Both the position numbers and the translations under genes were made by a program. From contig NC_135021.1 of the NCBI RefSeq assembly GCF_051020955.1, positions 11,823,962-11,887,961 of the forward strand: a DNA stretch of 64,000 nucleotides, read 5' to 3'. Under the pieces are notes generated by a model. That model was not told the origin of the DNA. It did no database searches and saw only the letters and a program-made list of their open reading frames with translations. Of this stretch, positions 1 through 10,799 are shown piece by piece (the first letter of the stretch is position 1; the number at the start of each line of letters is the position of its first letter). The stretch is from Megalopta genalis. Its lineage: Eukaryota; Arthropoda; Insecta; Hymenoptera; Halictidae.

Positions 1-773
1 TTGAACAGCGTTCAATTAGAGGCGAATTGAAATGAACACCGTGAACGGTTCAACGACCGTCCCCACCCTCCGTGCCGCCACCGTGCCAACCCCGCGCTCG
101 CTGATACAGCGATACCGTGTCGGTTTTAAATCCCCGCCCCGGCGCGCACAGCCCTCCAACGCGATCCGTAAATGAAAATCTGTCGGCGAGGTCGTGGAAC
201 AGCTACCCGCGCTATATCGGATAACATTTATTTGTCGAAGAGACGTCCGGCGAAACGGTAACGGGATACGTTCCCCCGGCTTTTTGCCGCGGCGAAAACC
301 TGCGTTGGAATCCCCTTGTTCGCTCTGGAACGTTCTTTCGTTCGCTTCGGCTCGCTCGTTGTGTAGAATATCGTGCGGTATTATTTAGGAAACTATTGGG
401 TCCAGGTTTTAACCCTAGAAAGATAACCATATGACAACGTACGTAAAAGATAACCATACGCTTCAGAGGCGCATGCTTTTCTAAGGCGTCAATTTTATAC
501 TAACAATGGATATTGATTTAAGTTAATCTAGTCATTTTAAAGGTTTGGCATTATTGTAAAAATAAAATGCATTTATATTATATTTTTTTATATTTTAAGT
601 AATTTTAAACTTAAATCACTAGACCTCTATGAAAAATTAACAAAAATCAACAGTCTTCGGTTTATGGGAACAAATCCCGTAAAATATCACAAAAAATAGT
701 GTTTTATCCTTACAAACTAGTAGACTATAATATAATCAGTGTAAAAAAAGCTATAATATTATAAAAAATTTCT
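1..773. other. Non-coding flank, GC-rich then AT-rich
   Basis: No gene seen. The first ~330 bases are GC-rich and apparently unique; from about 480 the sequence becomes AT-rich with no convincing open frame. The short open frames at 194-457 on both strands lie over the same GC-rich bases and match no family I recognise. The AT-rich part probably includes the 3' side of the old piggyBac copy whose coding remnant begins at 774, but I cannot find its terminal repeat. Confidence 0.5.
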
Positions 774-1064
774 TTAGAGACAGTCATGACAAACGTCTTT
801 CTTGTGTTCACCACAAACTGTCTTTTTGCATTTGGCACAGGTCATCTTTGACATTCTTTCCTTTTTAGACGTGCAAAGACTGCAATAACGCCTTTTTTTG
901 GCTGAGGGTTCTTCTTCATCATCTGTGGAAGCCTGTACAGCAGATTTTGGAAGAATATTTTCAATGTTGCTTCGCACATGCCTTGGCAAAGTGGGTGCTT
1001 CCAGTCTTTGCGTCATCCACGGTGCAGTCAGTTGTTTATTTCGCAGGCGCCTCTGCGACGTAGG
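774..1064 (-). pseudogene. piggyBac-type transposase, C-terminal fragment
   Basis: About 97 codons remain open on the minus strand, from a stop at 1065-1067 to a TAA at 774-776. The C-terminal ~40 residues hold a cysteine/histidine cluster (C-x2-C, C-x2-C, C-x2-H, C-x2-C) after a KKRR basic patch. That spacing is typical of the C-terminal cross-brace zinc finger that piggyBac transposases use to bind DNA ends. An acidic DDEEE patch precedes it. The catalytic RNase H-like core with its three aspartates is absent. A foldback element begins immediately upstream at 1106 and may have helped to cut the gene short. It could instead be the last exon of a domesticated piggyBac-derived gene, but the upstream stop and surrounding repeats favour a relic. 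Confidence 0.72.
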
Positions 1065-1105
1065 TTATCTTTCTCGGGTTAATATCAATGTTTTCGCGCA
1101 CAATA

Positions 1106-1288
1106 CAGTAATTTCCCCCACACGTTTTCCGTCAGCTTCTAAACAAAAATTGGCGATTGGGAAGGTACGATTATATTCGAGTCTTGCGGCTCATTTTTAC
1201 ACTTGCCGATTGTCAGCAATTGTGAAAACGAGGCGCGAGACTCAAATTGTTGTTTACACGCTGAAAGAAAATTCGGGAGATTTTACTG
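1106..1288. mobile_element. TA-flanked foldback MITE (CAGTAAATTC family), copy 1
   Basis: The element starts CAGTAATTTCCC after a TA at 1104-1105 and ends GGGAGATTTTACTG, so its ends are inverted repeats. The interior is largely self-complementary: CGAGTCTTGCGGCTC is mirrored by GAGGCGCGAGACTC. This diverged copy has lost the right-hand TA (now CA). CAG termini with TA duplications fit pogo-like Tc1/mariner elements; the assignment to pogo is an inference. An open frame at 898-1299 runs through it and is not a gene. Confidence 0.75.
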
Positions 1289-1345
1289 CAATTGCCTAGC
1301 GGTTACAGTGGGTCAAACAAAATTTGACACTAGGTAACCTTTTAA

Positions 1346-1561
1346 CACTAGGTTTATGCCAAACTAGGAACCCGTCGATTGATCAGTAAAATTACAATTT
1401 ACGATTGTTCAGTTCGCAATGATACATTGTTTATTTAATGTACGTGTCACCTGCGGCAGATATTACAATAACGCTCGTTCAAAATCGAAATAAATGTCTT
1501 ACTGTCATTTCTATTTCTATTAATTATATTACTTATATTAGTCTTATTATATTGATCTAGT
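1346..1561 (-). mobile_element. TTAA-flanked MITE family B, copy 1 (diverged)
   Basis: It begins after TTAA (1342-1345) with CACTAGGTTTATG and ends with CTAGTG next to a decayed CTAAA. The interior in reverse orientation matches the family B copies at 5895, 13389, 47290 and 49877, including the GAACCCGTC block near the left end and a block meaning 'ATTTCGATTTTGAACGAG' on the complementary strand. It sits directly beside foldback copy 1, an arrangement repeated at 47063-47506. No coding capacity. Confidence 0.65.
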
Positions 1562-1566
1562 GCTAA

Positions 1567-3290
1567 AAATTGTATAACTTTTTTACAATTGGGCCGAGCG
1601 ATCTAAATTTTGTTTAAGATGTTAAAGGGATTATTGGACAACTAGGTGAACAAATTTTTTCATAAATCTCAATTGGTTGGGATGATAGAAAAAAGAATTA
1701 AAAAATGATGTTCCTTCAACTTATTCATCTGACTTTGTAACGAAAAATTAGCTATTCTAATGTACTATAATTTTAAACAACAACGTGCATAAAATTGATC
1801 TCACTCTTCTTCCGGTGTAATACAGTATTTAGCAAATCGACTTTTTTTCAGATAGTAATTACATATGGATATCACGTGGTCGAATACATTTGAAACGTAA
1901 CTATAATTTAAAAAATCAATTTATTTGGCAAATTTTGTATCAGATGTGAAGATTAAAATATTTATAATCTATTTACTATTTCAAAAATCGATTTTTCCCC
2001 AGCCTTGCGCGTATATTGCAGCAAAAGCGTGTCTTCACTGTTCAATCACCGGATAATTTACTAACAAACTACTCTGTAATAGTCAGTGAATCTGAACAGT
2101 TCGCTAAAGCCAATCTAAAAGCCGAATCACAAGCACCAGCGACAGCTGAACCTAAGCTCGCGGCGCACGGTTTCTCGCACACGGATCGAAAGACTATAAA
2201 TCAACGCTCCTAGGAAAAACGCTCGCGGCCTCTTCGATATCAATTGCACATTGCACGTCGTCGCTCCCTCACGCCGCTACCATCTCCAACAATTATCCCG
2301 TCCGACGCGTGGATAGCCGGGGATCAACATAAATTTCCCGGTTTTTTCTCGAGGCAGATTTAACAGTGTTCGCAGAGCCAAAGGTCGCATCGATCGGTAA
2401 TCTCGAGGACAGTCGTCGGCAGCCATTAAAACCGTTCTGCTAATGGCCGGCGTCGTTTATTGCTCGTCTGGTTTGATTAACAACAACGCTTCGTCCGAGC
2501 GAACGAGCAAGGCCGGTGGATAATGGCGATGGCCTCGAGATATGTACTTCTCATTGTCTCTCGGAGTTTCTCCGCGATTTTCATAAGTTTCGGCCGATCG
2601 GTTTCAAATGTTATACTCGCGGAATTCAAGCAGAAAGATTAAAGAGCGTAGTATTGTGAGTATTTGCGAGAGTATTCCCCGCTGTTTCTAGCTGATAGAA
2701 TAAAATGCATTGTTTTAAAGCATTCCGTGGTTTTATAACTTTTAGTAGGTCTTTTTTCTCACACTCTTTTTTATCGAATCTTTAACTTCGAAAAATTTTT
2801 GCACTTCTCTAGTGTTTTAATAATATTTTAATATGCTACGAAACTGGTTTCTGATCCTTTCTTTCACATTTACTGAAATCCTAAAAATCTTATAAAAATC
2901 TCTGAGAAATGTTTTTATAAACTCTTTCATTGAAGCATGTATTACAATAAAAATTGCACGAAGTTCAAGTAAATCTAATCTTGTTGCTGTTGTAAAGCAA
3001 TAATCGTTAGTAACGTTTTGTACTCTGTTCTACTGTTAATAGTTATACGATTCTAATTTACACAGAGTATTCTATAAACCTCTCTAAACAAGATAACGCA
3101 GTTCAATGTTATTTTCCATTCACGTGAACGTTCAAAATACTTTCAAATATATGAAAGAAAGAGAAATAATTGTAGCCAAAATCCAGGATCAAGCCAAATC
3201 GTCCAGGAAAAATATAAATAAATGAACAAATATCTGAATTCAGGTTTACGTTACAATAAAGATGACGAAAGATCCACAGAACTTTCATCT
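1567..3290. other. Apparently unique non-coding DNA
   Basis: AT-rich at 1567-1990, GC-richer at 1990-2640 and AT-rich again to 3290. A 65-codon frame at 2016-2213 and a 67-codon frame at 3109-3312 show no recognisable domain, splice context or compositional sign of coding. I see no RNA gene or repeat here. Confidence 0.45.
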
Positions 3291-3775
3291 TTTCATTCCA
3301 ACGAAGCAACATGCGTCAGTCGTTTTGAGCGTTCGGTGGTTTTCGCGTTAAACTGTCGGCGACAGTAGTTGAAAAATCGGCCGGACGACGGTCGGCGATT
3401 GTTTCCGAAGAGTTCGCGGGCGTTCGGCGTTGGTTGATAATAGCGAGGAAAAAGTTGTGGTAAAAAAAGCAAGCGGTTCCACTTGCGTGGACCACGGCAG
3501 TGAATAAAGCAGCGGGGAACCGTCAGGCTCATCCGGCCGCCTCGAATCCGCGACATCGTTCGAGGGTACCGAGGCGTGCCAAAGGGTAAGGAAGCGGCCA
3601 GAACACACGCCAGAGACGAGGACGATTCCTCCTTCTCCTGTTCTTCTTCTTCTTCTTCATCGGGGTGCCTCGAACTGCGTTGGAGAATGCAGATACATAA
3701 ATTCATGAGCGGAGTAACAACCGGTGACGCCACGCTAGCTTCCGTGCCGCGGAACAACCGAGCGAACAGAAACCA

Positions 3776-3791
3776 AGAGAGAAAGAAAGAA

Positions 3792-3835
<44 letters not shown>

Positions 3836-3844
3836 GGAAAGAGT

Positions 3845-3882
<38 letters not shown>
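3776..3882. repeat. (GA)n microsatellite with GAAA interruptions
   Basis: About 105 bases of almost pure purine (GAGA with GAAA steps) on the plus strand, inside a GC-rich unique block (3300-4150). The frames at 3293-4000, 3576-3917 and 3703-3915 encode Ser/Leu or Arg/Glu repeats from this tract and are artefacts. GAGA tracts can bind GAF-type factors in insects, but nothing here shows that they do. Confidence 0.9.
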
Positions 3883-3883
<1 letters not shown>

Positions 3884-4342
3884 GGACAGAGTCGCGCGGC
3901 GGCAATCGTATTCATGAACCGACACGGTAATTAGGGACACTAGCTCGCCTCGCAGCCGGAAGTCGCCACGAGAGAATCCTCCCTCCGCGGCGTGGAACAC
4001 CGCCGGAAATACTTATGCATTCCGTTCGTTTCGTAAGAAAACGCGAGCGTTCCGGACGGGCCGAGACTCGTCTAAGCTCCCAGGTTCGATAAACTCGCCG
4101 ATCACCGCATTAGGCTAGCCATCGAAGACGTACACGTCCGATCAACTTTTATTTTCAACGCGGCTGTCGTTCTCTCAAGTTTTCCCGGATAGTTTCTACT
4201 TTTCTCCTTTCGAAAGTTACTGACGAAGTTAAAGTTAATCGCGAAGATGTCGATGTAGTTGAAAGTGGTATTATTGCCAGATTCGAGACGGACAAAACGA
4301 ATCGTTGTTCAGCTCGCATGAATAGGGCGGTCGTTATTAATC

Positions 4343-4692
4343 TTCGCACATTCGTTAATAACTTCTGCAATTCTTAATTAAAGGATTCGGGAATACTTGT
4401 GCTGTTAGTTCGAACATGTAGAAAGATGTATGAAAAGTTTCAGCTTGATAGGTTATGAAACTGTTTCGGAATTAATTCCTGATTCTTCATAAGTCTACAC
4501 CAGAGTATGATTCGCTTGGACAGCTCCCTGGCGTCAGAGTCTGTAGATTCGTCAATAACTTCCACAATATTCAATACAATGTCTCAGAAAAATTTGTGCT
4601 CTTGGTTTAAACACGCAAAAAGGCACATGAAAAGTCTCCACTTGCTAGGTTCGAAAATGATTACGAAATTAATTGCTTATACTCTATCATCT
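4343..4692 (+). repeat. Old tandem duplication of a ~150-bp block
   Basis: Two diverged copies lie about 203 bp apart: 4343-4492 (ATTCGTTAATAACTTC onward) and 4546-4692 (ATTCGTCAATAACTTC onward). They stay aligned through TTGTGCT, CATGAAAAG/TATGAAAAG, CTTGCTAGGTT/CTTGATAGGTT and GGAATTAATT/CGAAATTAATT. The 85-codon frame at 4507-4764 is a by-product. Confidence 0.6.
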
Positions 4693-4779
4693 TCGTCTGG
4701 ACTTGACTACATTAGGATCAGATCAGGGTTAACCAGTGCAGAAAGACAACTGATCCACCTATAATCTGTCTCGCAGCAG

Positions 4780-5400
4780 GATAAATCGTCACGAATTCAA
4801 TTTTCGATCTAGTAGCGAGCGGTCGGTCATCGAAGAGAGGAACCGGCGCGCGTAGAAGCGTGCAGAAGCGAGTAGGAGCGAGTCAGAGGTATTGCCTGGG
4901 CTCGATCTTCGGCGGAGCGATATCGCGAGCGGAAACAACGCGGATTCCAATTTAATCCGACGAATCGGCGTCCCGTTAGCCAGCGTCCCGAGGTTTTTAA
5001 TTCGATAACGGGGATCGGTCGGTCGATGGGCCTCTCGCTTAGAAACGATGGGAGGATGGTATATATCGTGGGACGATGCGGGACGAGGCCTACACGCGTC
5101 CGTATGTGCCGCGGACCGGTATTATATGGGTGGAAGCCAATTATTCGTGCGGCTGACCCTGAAGGCAATGATAACTCCGGGCGGCGCATAATTTTGAGCA
5201 CCGCCAGGGCCCCGGCAACGATATGCCCAGTACGTAACTCTGCCGGGCCTTATAATGAAGATATAACCGAGCCGACTGCCGAGACATCTTTACGTTCGCG
5301 GATGCCTGGCTTGTTACTCGCTCGGAAAGATCGGGGACTCATCCACGAGCCGATCAAGCACTGCTGTTAGTTAACCTCTCTAATTGCACCGGAAAGTGTC
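4780..5400. other. GC-rich unique island
   Basis: Compositionally distinct from the AT-rich flanks. Frames on both strands (4827-5201 minus, 5026-5370 plus) are long because stop codons are rare in this composition; neither resembles a known protein. It may be conserved non-coding DNA. I see no intron-exon structure. Confidence 0.4.
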
Positions 5401-5804
5401 GAGCGTCTTCTATAAGCCATCTATGGGCCATCTATTGGTTCCTTTTAAAGATTACTATAAAAAAGAATTGTTTAATATTTTTTAAAATTTGTTACTTTAT
5501 TCAAAACACTAAACCTTCCGATTAATTATGAAAAATAATTTTATTCAAATGGCTGCCACGACTGGCTTGGCATTAGCCAGGTGTTCTTGTGTAGCAATTT
5601 AAACAAACAAAAACAACACATAAACCACTTTTTAATTATTTGCACGTAGCAAGACATAGCAAGACTGCTGATAATTATGGTACTTTCAGAACTGACCATT
5701 CTATACTGATACAATTCCATGATAAATTTTATTCAATTTTACAGTAATTATTTCTATCCTTATATATATATATATATATATTTTGATTTGAAGCATTGCT
5801 TATA
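5400..5804. other. AT-rich spacer with (TA)n at 5761-5782
   Basis: No gene or full element seen. A short pure TA run lies at 5761-5782. The boundary at about 5805 is the start of a GACTGCGGAT-family element. Confidence 0.5.
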
Positions 5805-6202
5805 ATTAGACGGATTTTATGCATTTATGAGAAAAGTGAGCAAATAAAAACAATGGAAAAAATTTTAAATGGTATTATACCATTTTCAACTTAAAACTAA
5901 ACTTACTAAAAGCATCTGTTTTATATTAGTTTATAAAAGAAACAATAAGACTTTTATTCTGATTTTGGACGAGTGTCATTGTAATATTTGCTGCGAGTAA
6001 AACGTATATTGAACGAATAACCGATAAATGTATCTTTGCATTCCGAATAATCATAAATTAAAACGTTACCGACCCGTCATTTCGAAGGGTTCCGCAAATC
6101 TAGTGTTAATAAATTTAATAGAGGAAATACATTTCGATTTCCGTTTATCGCAGTCGAGGTAGACAATTTTTATTCTGCACAAAGCTCCATCGTCTACTTA
6201 TT
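5805..6202 (+). mobile_element. GACTGCGGAT-family element interrupted by a TTAA MITE
   Basis: The left end is TTAGACGGATTTTATGCA at ~5806 and the right end is a GGTAGACAATTTTTATTC block followed by a decayed CCATCGTCTA near 6200. Both halves align with the uninterrupted copy at 43400-43602 (GCATTTATGAGAAAA on the left, GGAAATA and GTAGACAATTT on the right). A family B TTAA element occupies 5895-6105, so this copy is older than that insertion. Confidence 0.72.
5895..6105 (+). mobile_element. TTAA-flanked MITE family B, copy 2 (nested)
   Basis: TTAA duplications are intact at 5891-5894 and 6106-6109. The right end GGTTCCGCAAATCTAGTG matches other B copies; the left end is decayed (AACTAAACTTAC). 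The interior matches 13389-13619 (TTTTATATTAGTTTATAAAAG; AATAAATGTATCTTT-like block). The empty site is visible in the paralogous host element near 43515, which reads CAACTTACTAAATTTG where this copy has CAACTTAA, element, TTAATAAATTT. Confidence 0.8.
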
Positions 6203-6359
6203 AATTATGTCTCAGAAAGTTCTCCCAATATAACGAGATAAGTAGTGAAAGATTTTCTCAAAGTATACTAGCACAGTTAAGAACTGATATTATTAACTTT
6301 TCGCATCAGGCCTAATAAGAACATCAACATTGATCTGAAAAGTGCAGATTCTGATTACG

Positions 6360-7180
6360 TACATAATTCACGCATAAAAATTGGAGAAGATCCAGCGCCG
6401 CGGCTGCCATAAAATCGTGAAGACCGTCAGCCATGCCGAAGACTGCTTGAAAAGAATGAACGCGCAATGATTCGAATCGTACCAAAGCTGCCATAAAATC
6501 GTGGATAGCGCTCGGCGAGCGTCTCCGAAGTTCGACGACGCGTCTAACGGAAGTATAGTTCGCGGGAACTTCGCGTTCCCCCATCGCTTTACATAACACG
6601 GTGTTCGTCACTTTATGTAACCTCGCAGCAATTTGCCATTTTCCTGCGAGTTTCGCTGGAGCGGGCCGGCAATGACAGAGCGATTACCATTTCTGCGTGG
6701 CGATTAGGCGGCCTATCTATGGATCTCGGCGTAAACGTCGATATCTCATAAGGCTAGCCCTGATTACCGACAGGAATCACGTCTAGTCGCGTTCGCCGGT
6801 TGCCTAGCGATGCTTGAACGTCCCCGGGCCGGCGATGAACAAAAGAAACCACCGCGACTTAACATATTAGCGTTAATTAAGGCAATTATGTCTCCGCGTA
6901 GCGAGCATGAGACTGTGTCCGCTCTTCGCTCTCCTCCGCCTCGCCGCGGACTCATCCATATTCAACAGCTGTTTCCGACTCTGCGCCTTCGTCGTCGTCG
7001 TCGTCTCTTCTGCTGTACGAGCAGCGCCGTGCACCGTTGACAGTCACCGTGGGACTGTCCCGTTCACCTCTGCCATTCGAATCGAGGCCGTTGGCAACGT
7101 AACACCTTCCTTCGAGTGCTCCCTATAGACATTCGATTTATGATCGATCGCCGATACAGGTGGGTCGTAGGTACTTCGAT
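6360..7180. other. GC-rich unique island with a duplicated 17-bp motif
   Basis: The exact motif GCTGCCATAAAATCGTG occurs at 6403-6419 and again at 6487-6503 in the same orientation. The rest is unique, GC-rich sequence with a CGTCGTCGT run near 6990. Several ~60-95 codon frames lie here without recognisable domains. Confidence 0.45.
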
Positions 7181-7700
7181 CTTTCTTGCGGTTGCACGCT
7201 GTTTGGTTTATTGCTATGAAGTTGACGGAACGTCGGACGGCTGAGAAGCCATCGGTGTAAGTCCATTTAATCCTAGAATTCTTGAGACGGGGTTGAAAAA
7301 TGTTCGCCGAATTTTAAACATGACTTTCAAGCAATGTTTCTTTATACAGTTTGTATGACTTAGTTTTGCAAATACATGAATGTATTGTTCAACAGTATTG
7401 TATAAATAAATGTACCTCGGGCAGAAACAATAAAAACAGAGCAATAATGAAGCTTCCAAGCTGAAATGTTTACTGCAGTTTGTGTACACGACGTTGAAGA
7501 GAATTGGGTACGGTTTTCACGATCAGATTTTTTTTTTAAACAAATAAAAGTTTTTTTTTTATTCATGGGAGAACTAGTTCGCAAAAGAATTTTCTCATAA
7601 TTCGAATCAGCGTGGAACATGCTATCCAAATTCATGTTTTCAAAATTTTATCTGGACAATTACTGGCAGTTGACTTTTACCTGGACACCCTATTTACACG
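7180..7700. other. AT-rich spacer
   Basis: No supported feature. Frames at 7214-7489 and 7360-7635 (minus) are unrecognised and compositionally like random AT-rich DNA. Poly-T runs occur at 7529-7536 and 7551-7560. Confidence 0.4.
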
Positions 7701-7702
7701 CG

Positions 7703-7706
7703 TGTA

Positions 7707-7737
<31 letters not shown>

Positions 7738-7740
7738 GAC

Positions 7741-7772
<32 letters not shown>

Positions 7773-7925
7773 AATAGAGTCGAGAGAAAAAGAGGAGGAG
7801 GGAGAGCGGAGAGAGAAATAGAGTCGACAGGAAAAGAGGGAGAGAGAGAGAGAGAGTGGAGAGACAAATAGAGTCGAGAGAAAAAGAGAGAGAGAGAGAG
7901 AGGAGATAGAAATAGAGTCAGGAGA
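7703..7925. repeat. (TAA)n followed by a GA-rich minisatellite
   Basis: A run of TAA/AAT triplets (~7703-7736) passes directly into GAGA and then into an irregular repeat of about 50-60 bp. Its recurring core AAATAGAGTCGAGAGAAAAA appears four times with variants. The 7694-7960 minus frame (Leu/Ser repeats) derives from it. Confidence 0.85.
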
Positions 7926-8159
7926 CTACAGAGCGTGCAGCAAGAGAGTCGCCAGATCAATTAATCGGTACTAATACCGTCGTTACACATACATTCGAGT
8001 AGATTAAATATATATTTGCGTTTCGTCTCCTAATCCACTCACAATTTCAAAGCGTAGACCTCCCTCTATAAGGTCGCATTAATTCCAAGAAAATTTCCCA
8101 ATACTCTCAGAGTGACCATTCGAATCATTGGGAGATTTTGATTTGTAATTTAGGGTAAA

Positions 8160-9010
8160 AATCGAGGAAGGAGTATCGTCGAGTCCGCGTCTAAGGGATT
8201 GGACAGCCGTGGAAGGAAAGACGCATCGTCCGGGGATAAATTCCGGGGGAACAAGAGCATAAAGTAGCATCGACCCGGGGGCGAAAAAGGTGGACGATGA
8301 AGATTCGTGGAGGACGGATGAGGTGACCCGGGCGAGAGAGGTACTCGACGGAGTCCACCGTAGTCTCTTGGATCGATACGAACGGCGCGCGCTGTGTCCC
8401 CGTCTGCCATTGGTCATAGCAAAACCTAGACGTGCCCGGTTTTCTCCTTTCCTCTTCTCCCGCCTCTCCTCCTCCGCCGTCCTCCTCCTCCTCCTCCTCC
8501 TCCTCTTCCTCCTTCTCCTCCGCCCCGCTTGTCCTCGTCGCCCACTTCGCCCTCTTCCGTCCAACCACCCCGTTGGACCTCTATCTACAGCCATAGTCGA
8601 GCTACCCAGACACTCGTTCACCCTGGCTGCCCCCCTGTCCCCACCTGCCCGGACTCTTGTCTGCTTCATCCTCCTAGCAGACTCGACCCGACTCGACCCG
8701 ACCCGACCCTGTCCCTCTATACCCGACCCCTCACACCACACCACCGCCCTCTCTGTGTCCCTCCGGCCGGCACACCCCCGCCAGCACCGGTCCGCGGCTT
8801 TTCCGCCGCTTTTTCCTCCTTTTTTGCGCACCGCGCAACGTCTCCTCGCTGCCGCGCTATCACTACTGTCCAAAGTATCGACTACGGCAACCGTAATCAG
8901 CGGCGGTCCATTGATGCGGCACCGAATCGACGAGACCCGACCAGCATGCTGCTCTCTGTGAACGGCAGACCGGACCCGTGTGCACAGCTTTTCGAGCGAC
9001 CATGCACTGG
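8160..9010. other. GC-rich island with strand-asymmetric pyrimidine tract
   Basis: The plus strand is strongly pyrimidine-biased from ~8430 to ~8860, including a CTCCTC run at 8460-8530 and ACTCGACCCG-type repeats at ~8685-8710. Frames on both strands (8079-9161 minus, 8290-8961 plus, 8529-9095 plus) overlap one another and are rich in Arg/Glu/Gly or Pro/Ser/Leu, as expected of biased DNA. I see no domain. A GC-rich promoter or 5' exon cannot be excluded. Confidence 0.4.
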
Positions 9011-9530
9011 GCCACGAGACTATGGAAACACGAGCCGATGTGCCGATGTTATTTATCAACTTGTTTCTGCGGTACTTCTCTATCATCTTCTCTAGCAACC
9101 CTATCGTCTTAGCTTTTTCACGTTGCGAGGGAAATCGCGTGCTAGCTCGAAGAGTTAGCACATTCGTCTCAAAGAGTCTTCTTTCGGATGTTGAATTTCT
9201 TCTTCTTTTTCTTCTCCGCCGTAGAAGAAGAAGATTCCTTCTGTCGTCTTTTTATCATCGTTTTTTTCAGCTGTTATCGTAATTTCTTTTGTCATCTTCT
9301 ATCTGCTTAACGTCGCATCGACTTCTTGGTCATTACCAATGAAAATATGGCGTTCTTTTTCATGTACCGGAGAAGATTTTATCTTATTATCTTTATATAT
9401 TATTATCTAGGTTCTCCAGTTTGTTAGACGTTTTGGAGATCGTGTTAAGTTTAGCTTGAGCTTCGGGACTTGTTTTCACTACTTCGATGTAGATGATGGC
9501 TTTTCTTTCTTTCTCTTTCTGATTTAATAA
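9010..9530. other. T-rich spacer
   Basis: Pyrimidine-rich with TTCTTC stretches near 9180-9260. No recognisable gene or element. Confidence 0.4.
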
Positions 9531-9531
9531 T

Positions 9532-9716
9532 TAGGTTGCAGGTCTCTATGCGAAAGAAAAATTGTCTGCATCAATTGTTAGAAGCAGCAGTCAGTCAGAA
9601 GTTTATTTCTTTCTGTAACAATCGTAATAAGTTAAGAACGGTGCATCAACATTCTTATATTCCTTTAATCTTTCTATTGTTCTGTGCTAGTTCTACTAAT
9701 AAAATCCGCAGTCTAT
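9532..9716 (-). mobile_element. GACTGCGGAT-family element, reverse copy
   Basis: The left end GGTTGCAGGTCTCTATGCG and right end AATAAAATCCGCAGTCTA are inverted repeats of the family. The left subterminal sequence GAAAGAAAAATTGTCTGC resembles the AAAATAAAAATTGCC of the copy at 58020. Length is about 185 bp. The 63-codon frame inside (9536-9727) has no transposase features. Confidence 0.7.
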
Positions 9717-9719
9717 TAA

Positions 9720-10200
9720 TAATGTAACTACAGCTGGCCTTTTTCAGACCAACCAACAGATTTGATGTAATTTGGTATGTCGCGAGTGAACATCTAATGA
9801 TGTTCCATTAACGATTAGGGAGGTTCGATGGTTTCGTCTTTTTAAGTCTTCCGATTTCCCCTTCTTTACTGATGGAAAAAGTAACTAGCTCGTTAAGGCA
9901 ACTAGCATGCTGATGTAGCAAACTGTTGTACCAGATCCTGCACGAATTATTCGCTAAAATCGTAGTGACGAAGTTGTCGCTACAATTAACAGATGCCCTG
10001 ATAAATGACACATTTCAATAGAAAGTGTACGGTGGTTATCTTGTCGAAGAAGTGTCTTTTGAATCAGTTTAGAGACAGTTCTAACGACAATTTAGAATGT
10101 CTAGAGGCAGTTTAGAATTAGATCAGAGCCAATTAATAATCAATTAAGGGACAGTTCCGAATCACTTTAGAGACAGTCCAGAGATAGTTCATAGTCAGCT
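9720..10200. other. Spacer with degenerate GACAGTTTAGA repeats
   Basis: From about 10060 to 10200 the words AGAGACAGTT, AGAGGCAGTTTAGAA and GGGACAGTTCC recur every ~25-30 bases, a decayed tandem repeat. The part before 10060 is featureless. Confidence 0.5.
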
Positions 10201-10600
10201 TAGAGGTTCAACTGCTCATTTTTGAACGCTCGCGAGAAAAGGACTCCAGACTTAGTTCGCCAAGAGTGCACCTCGAAGGCGGAAGAACGTACCTCCGGGC
10301 AAGGTCGAAAGCGCCTGCGCCTCGACAGGACACAGCCTGGGTCCTCCCTGCTCGAGGACACGATGGATCGAGGGTCGGAGAGAGTAGGGTGTCCCGGTGA
10401 AGGGAGGGAAAGAGGACTAGTGTGTCACCACCGTGGTGACAATCCGTACTGGACATGCGTACTCTTCCGACCTATCGTTGCCGGGGTTATTAAAATTTTC
10501 GAGCCAATGAACATTCGCGGATCGTGTGACAGGGGCTGTGCCCTGCCAGGATTTGTCGGCGAGCGGGGGTGGAACGTCTGCTTCATCCGGACTTTTTCCA
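10200..10600. other. GC-rich unique island
   Basis: Unique-looking sequence with overlapping frames on both strands (10208-10456 minus, 10222-10668 plus). No domain is recognised. AT-rich, featureless DNA follows to 10790. Confidence 0.4.
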
Positions 10601-10799
10601 CCTTTCTTCCCTCTTTTTTCTTTCTTTTTATTCTTTTAACTTGCATCAATTTGATGAACAGGATTTAATGTTTGAGTGGGTTAGGATCATAGTATCACAT
10701 TTTCCTTATTGTGAGAAACAAAGAGTATTATTGTTTATTAACATGTGTAGTGTTTACTGAGACCAAACTTATTGTTCAGGTGGTTTAGAGTTAAGTGCT

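Noticed and set aside
898..1299. 133-codon plus frame
   Set aside because: It is antisense to the piggyBac fragment and crosses a foldback MITE.
3293..4000. Long minus-strand frame (235 codons)
   Set aside because: Its length comes from the (GA)n microsatellite, giving Ser/Leu repeats; the opposite strand is open too.
5026..5370. 114-codon plus frame in a GC-rich island
   Set aside because: No recognisable motif, and the opposite strand is equally open.
8079..9161. 360-codon minus-strand frame
   Set aside because: It lies in GC-rich, strand-biased DNA with simultaneous open frames on the plus strand. It is Arg/Glu-rich with no domain, and its end runs into AT-rich sequence.
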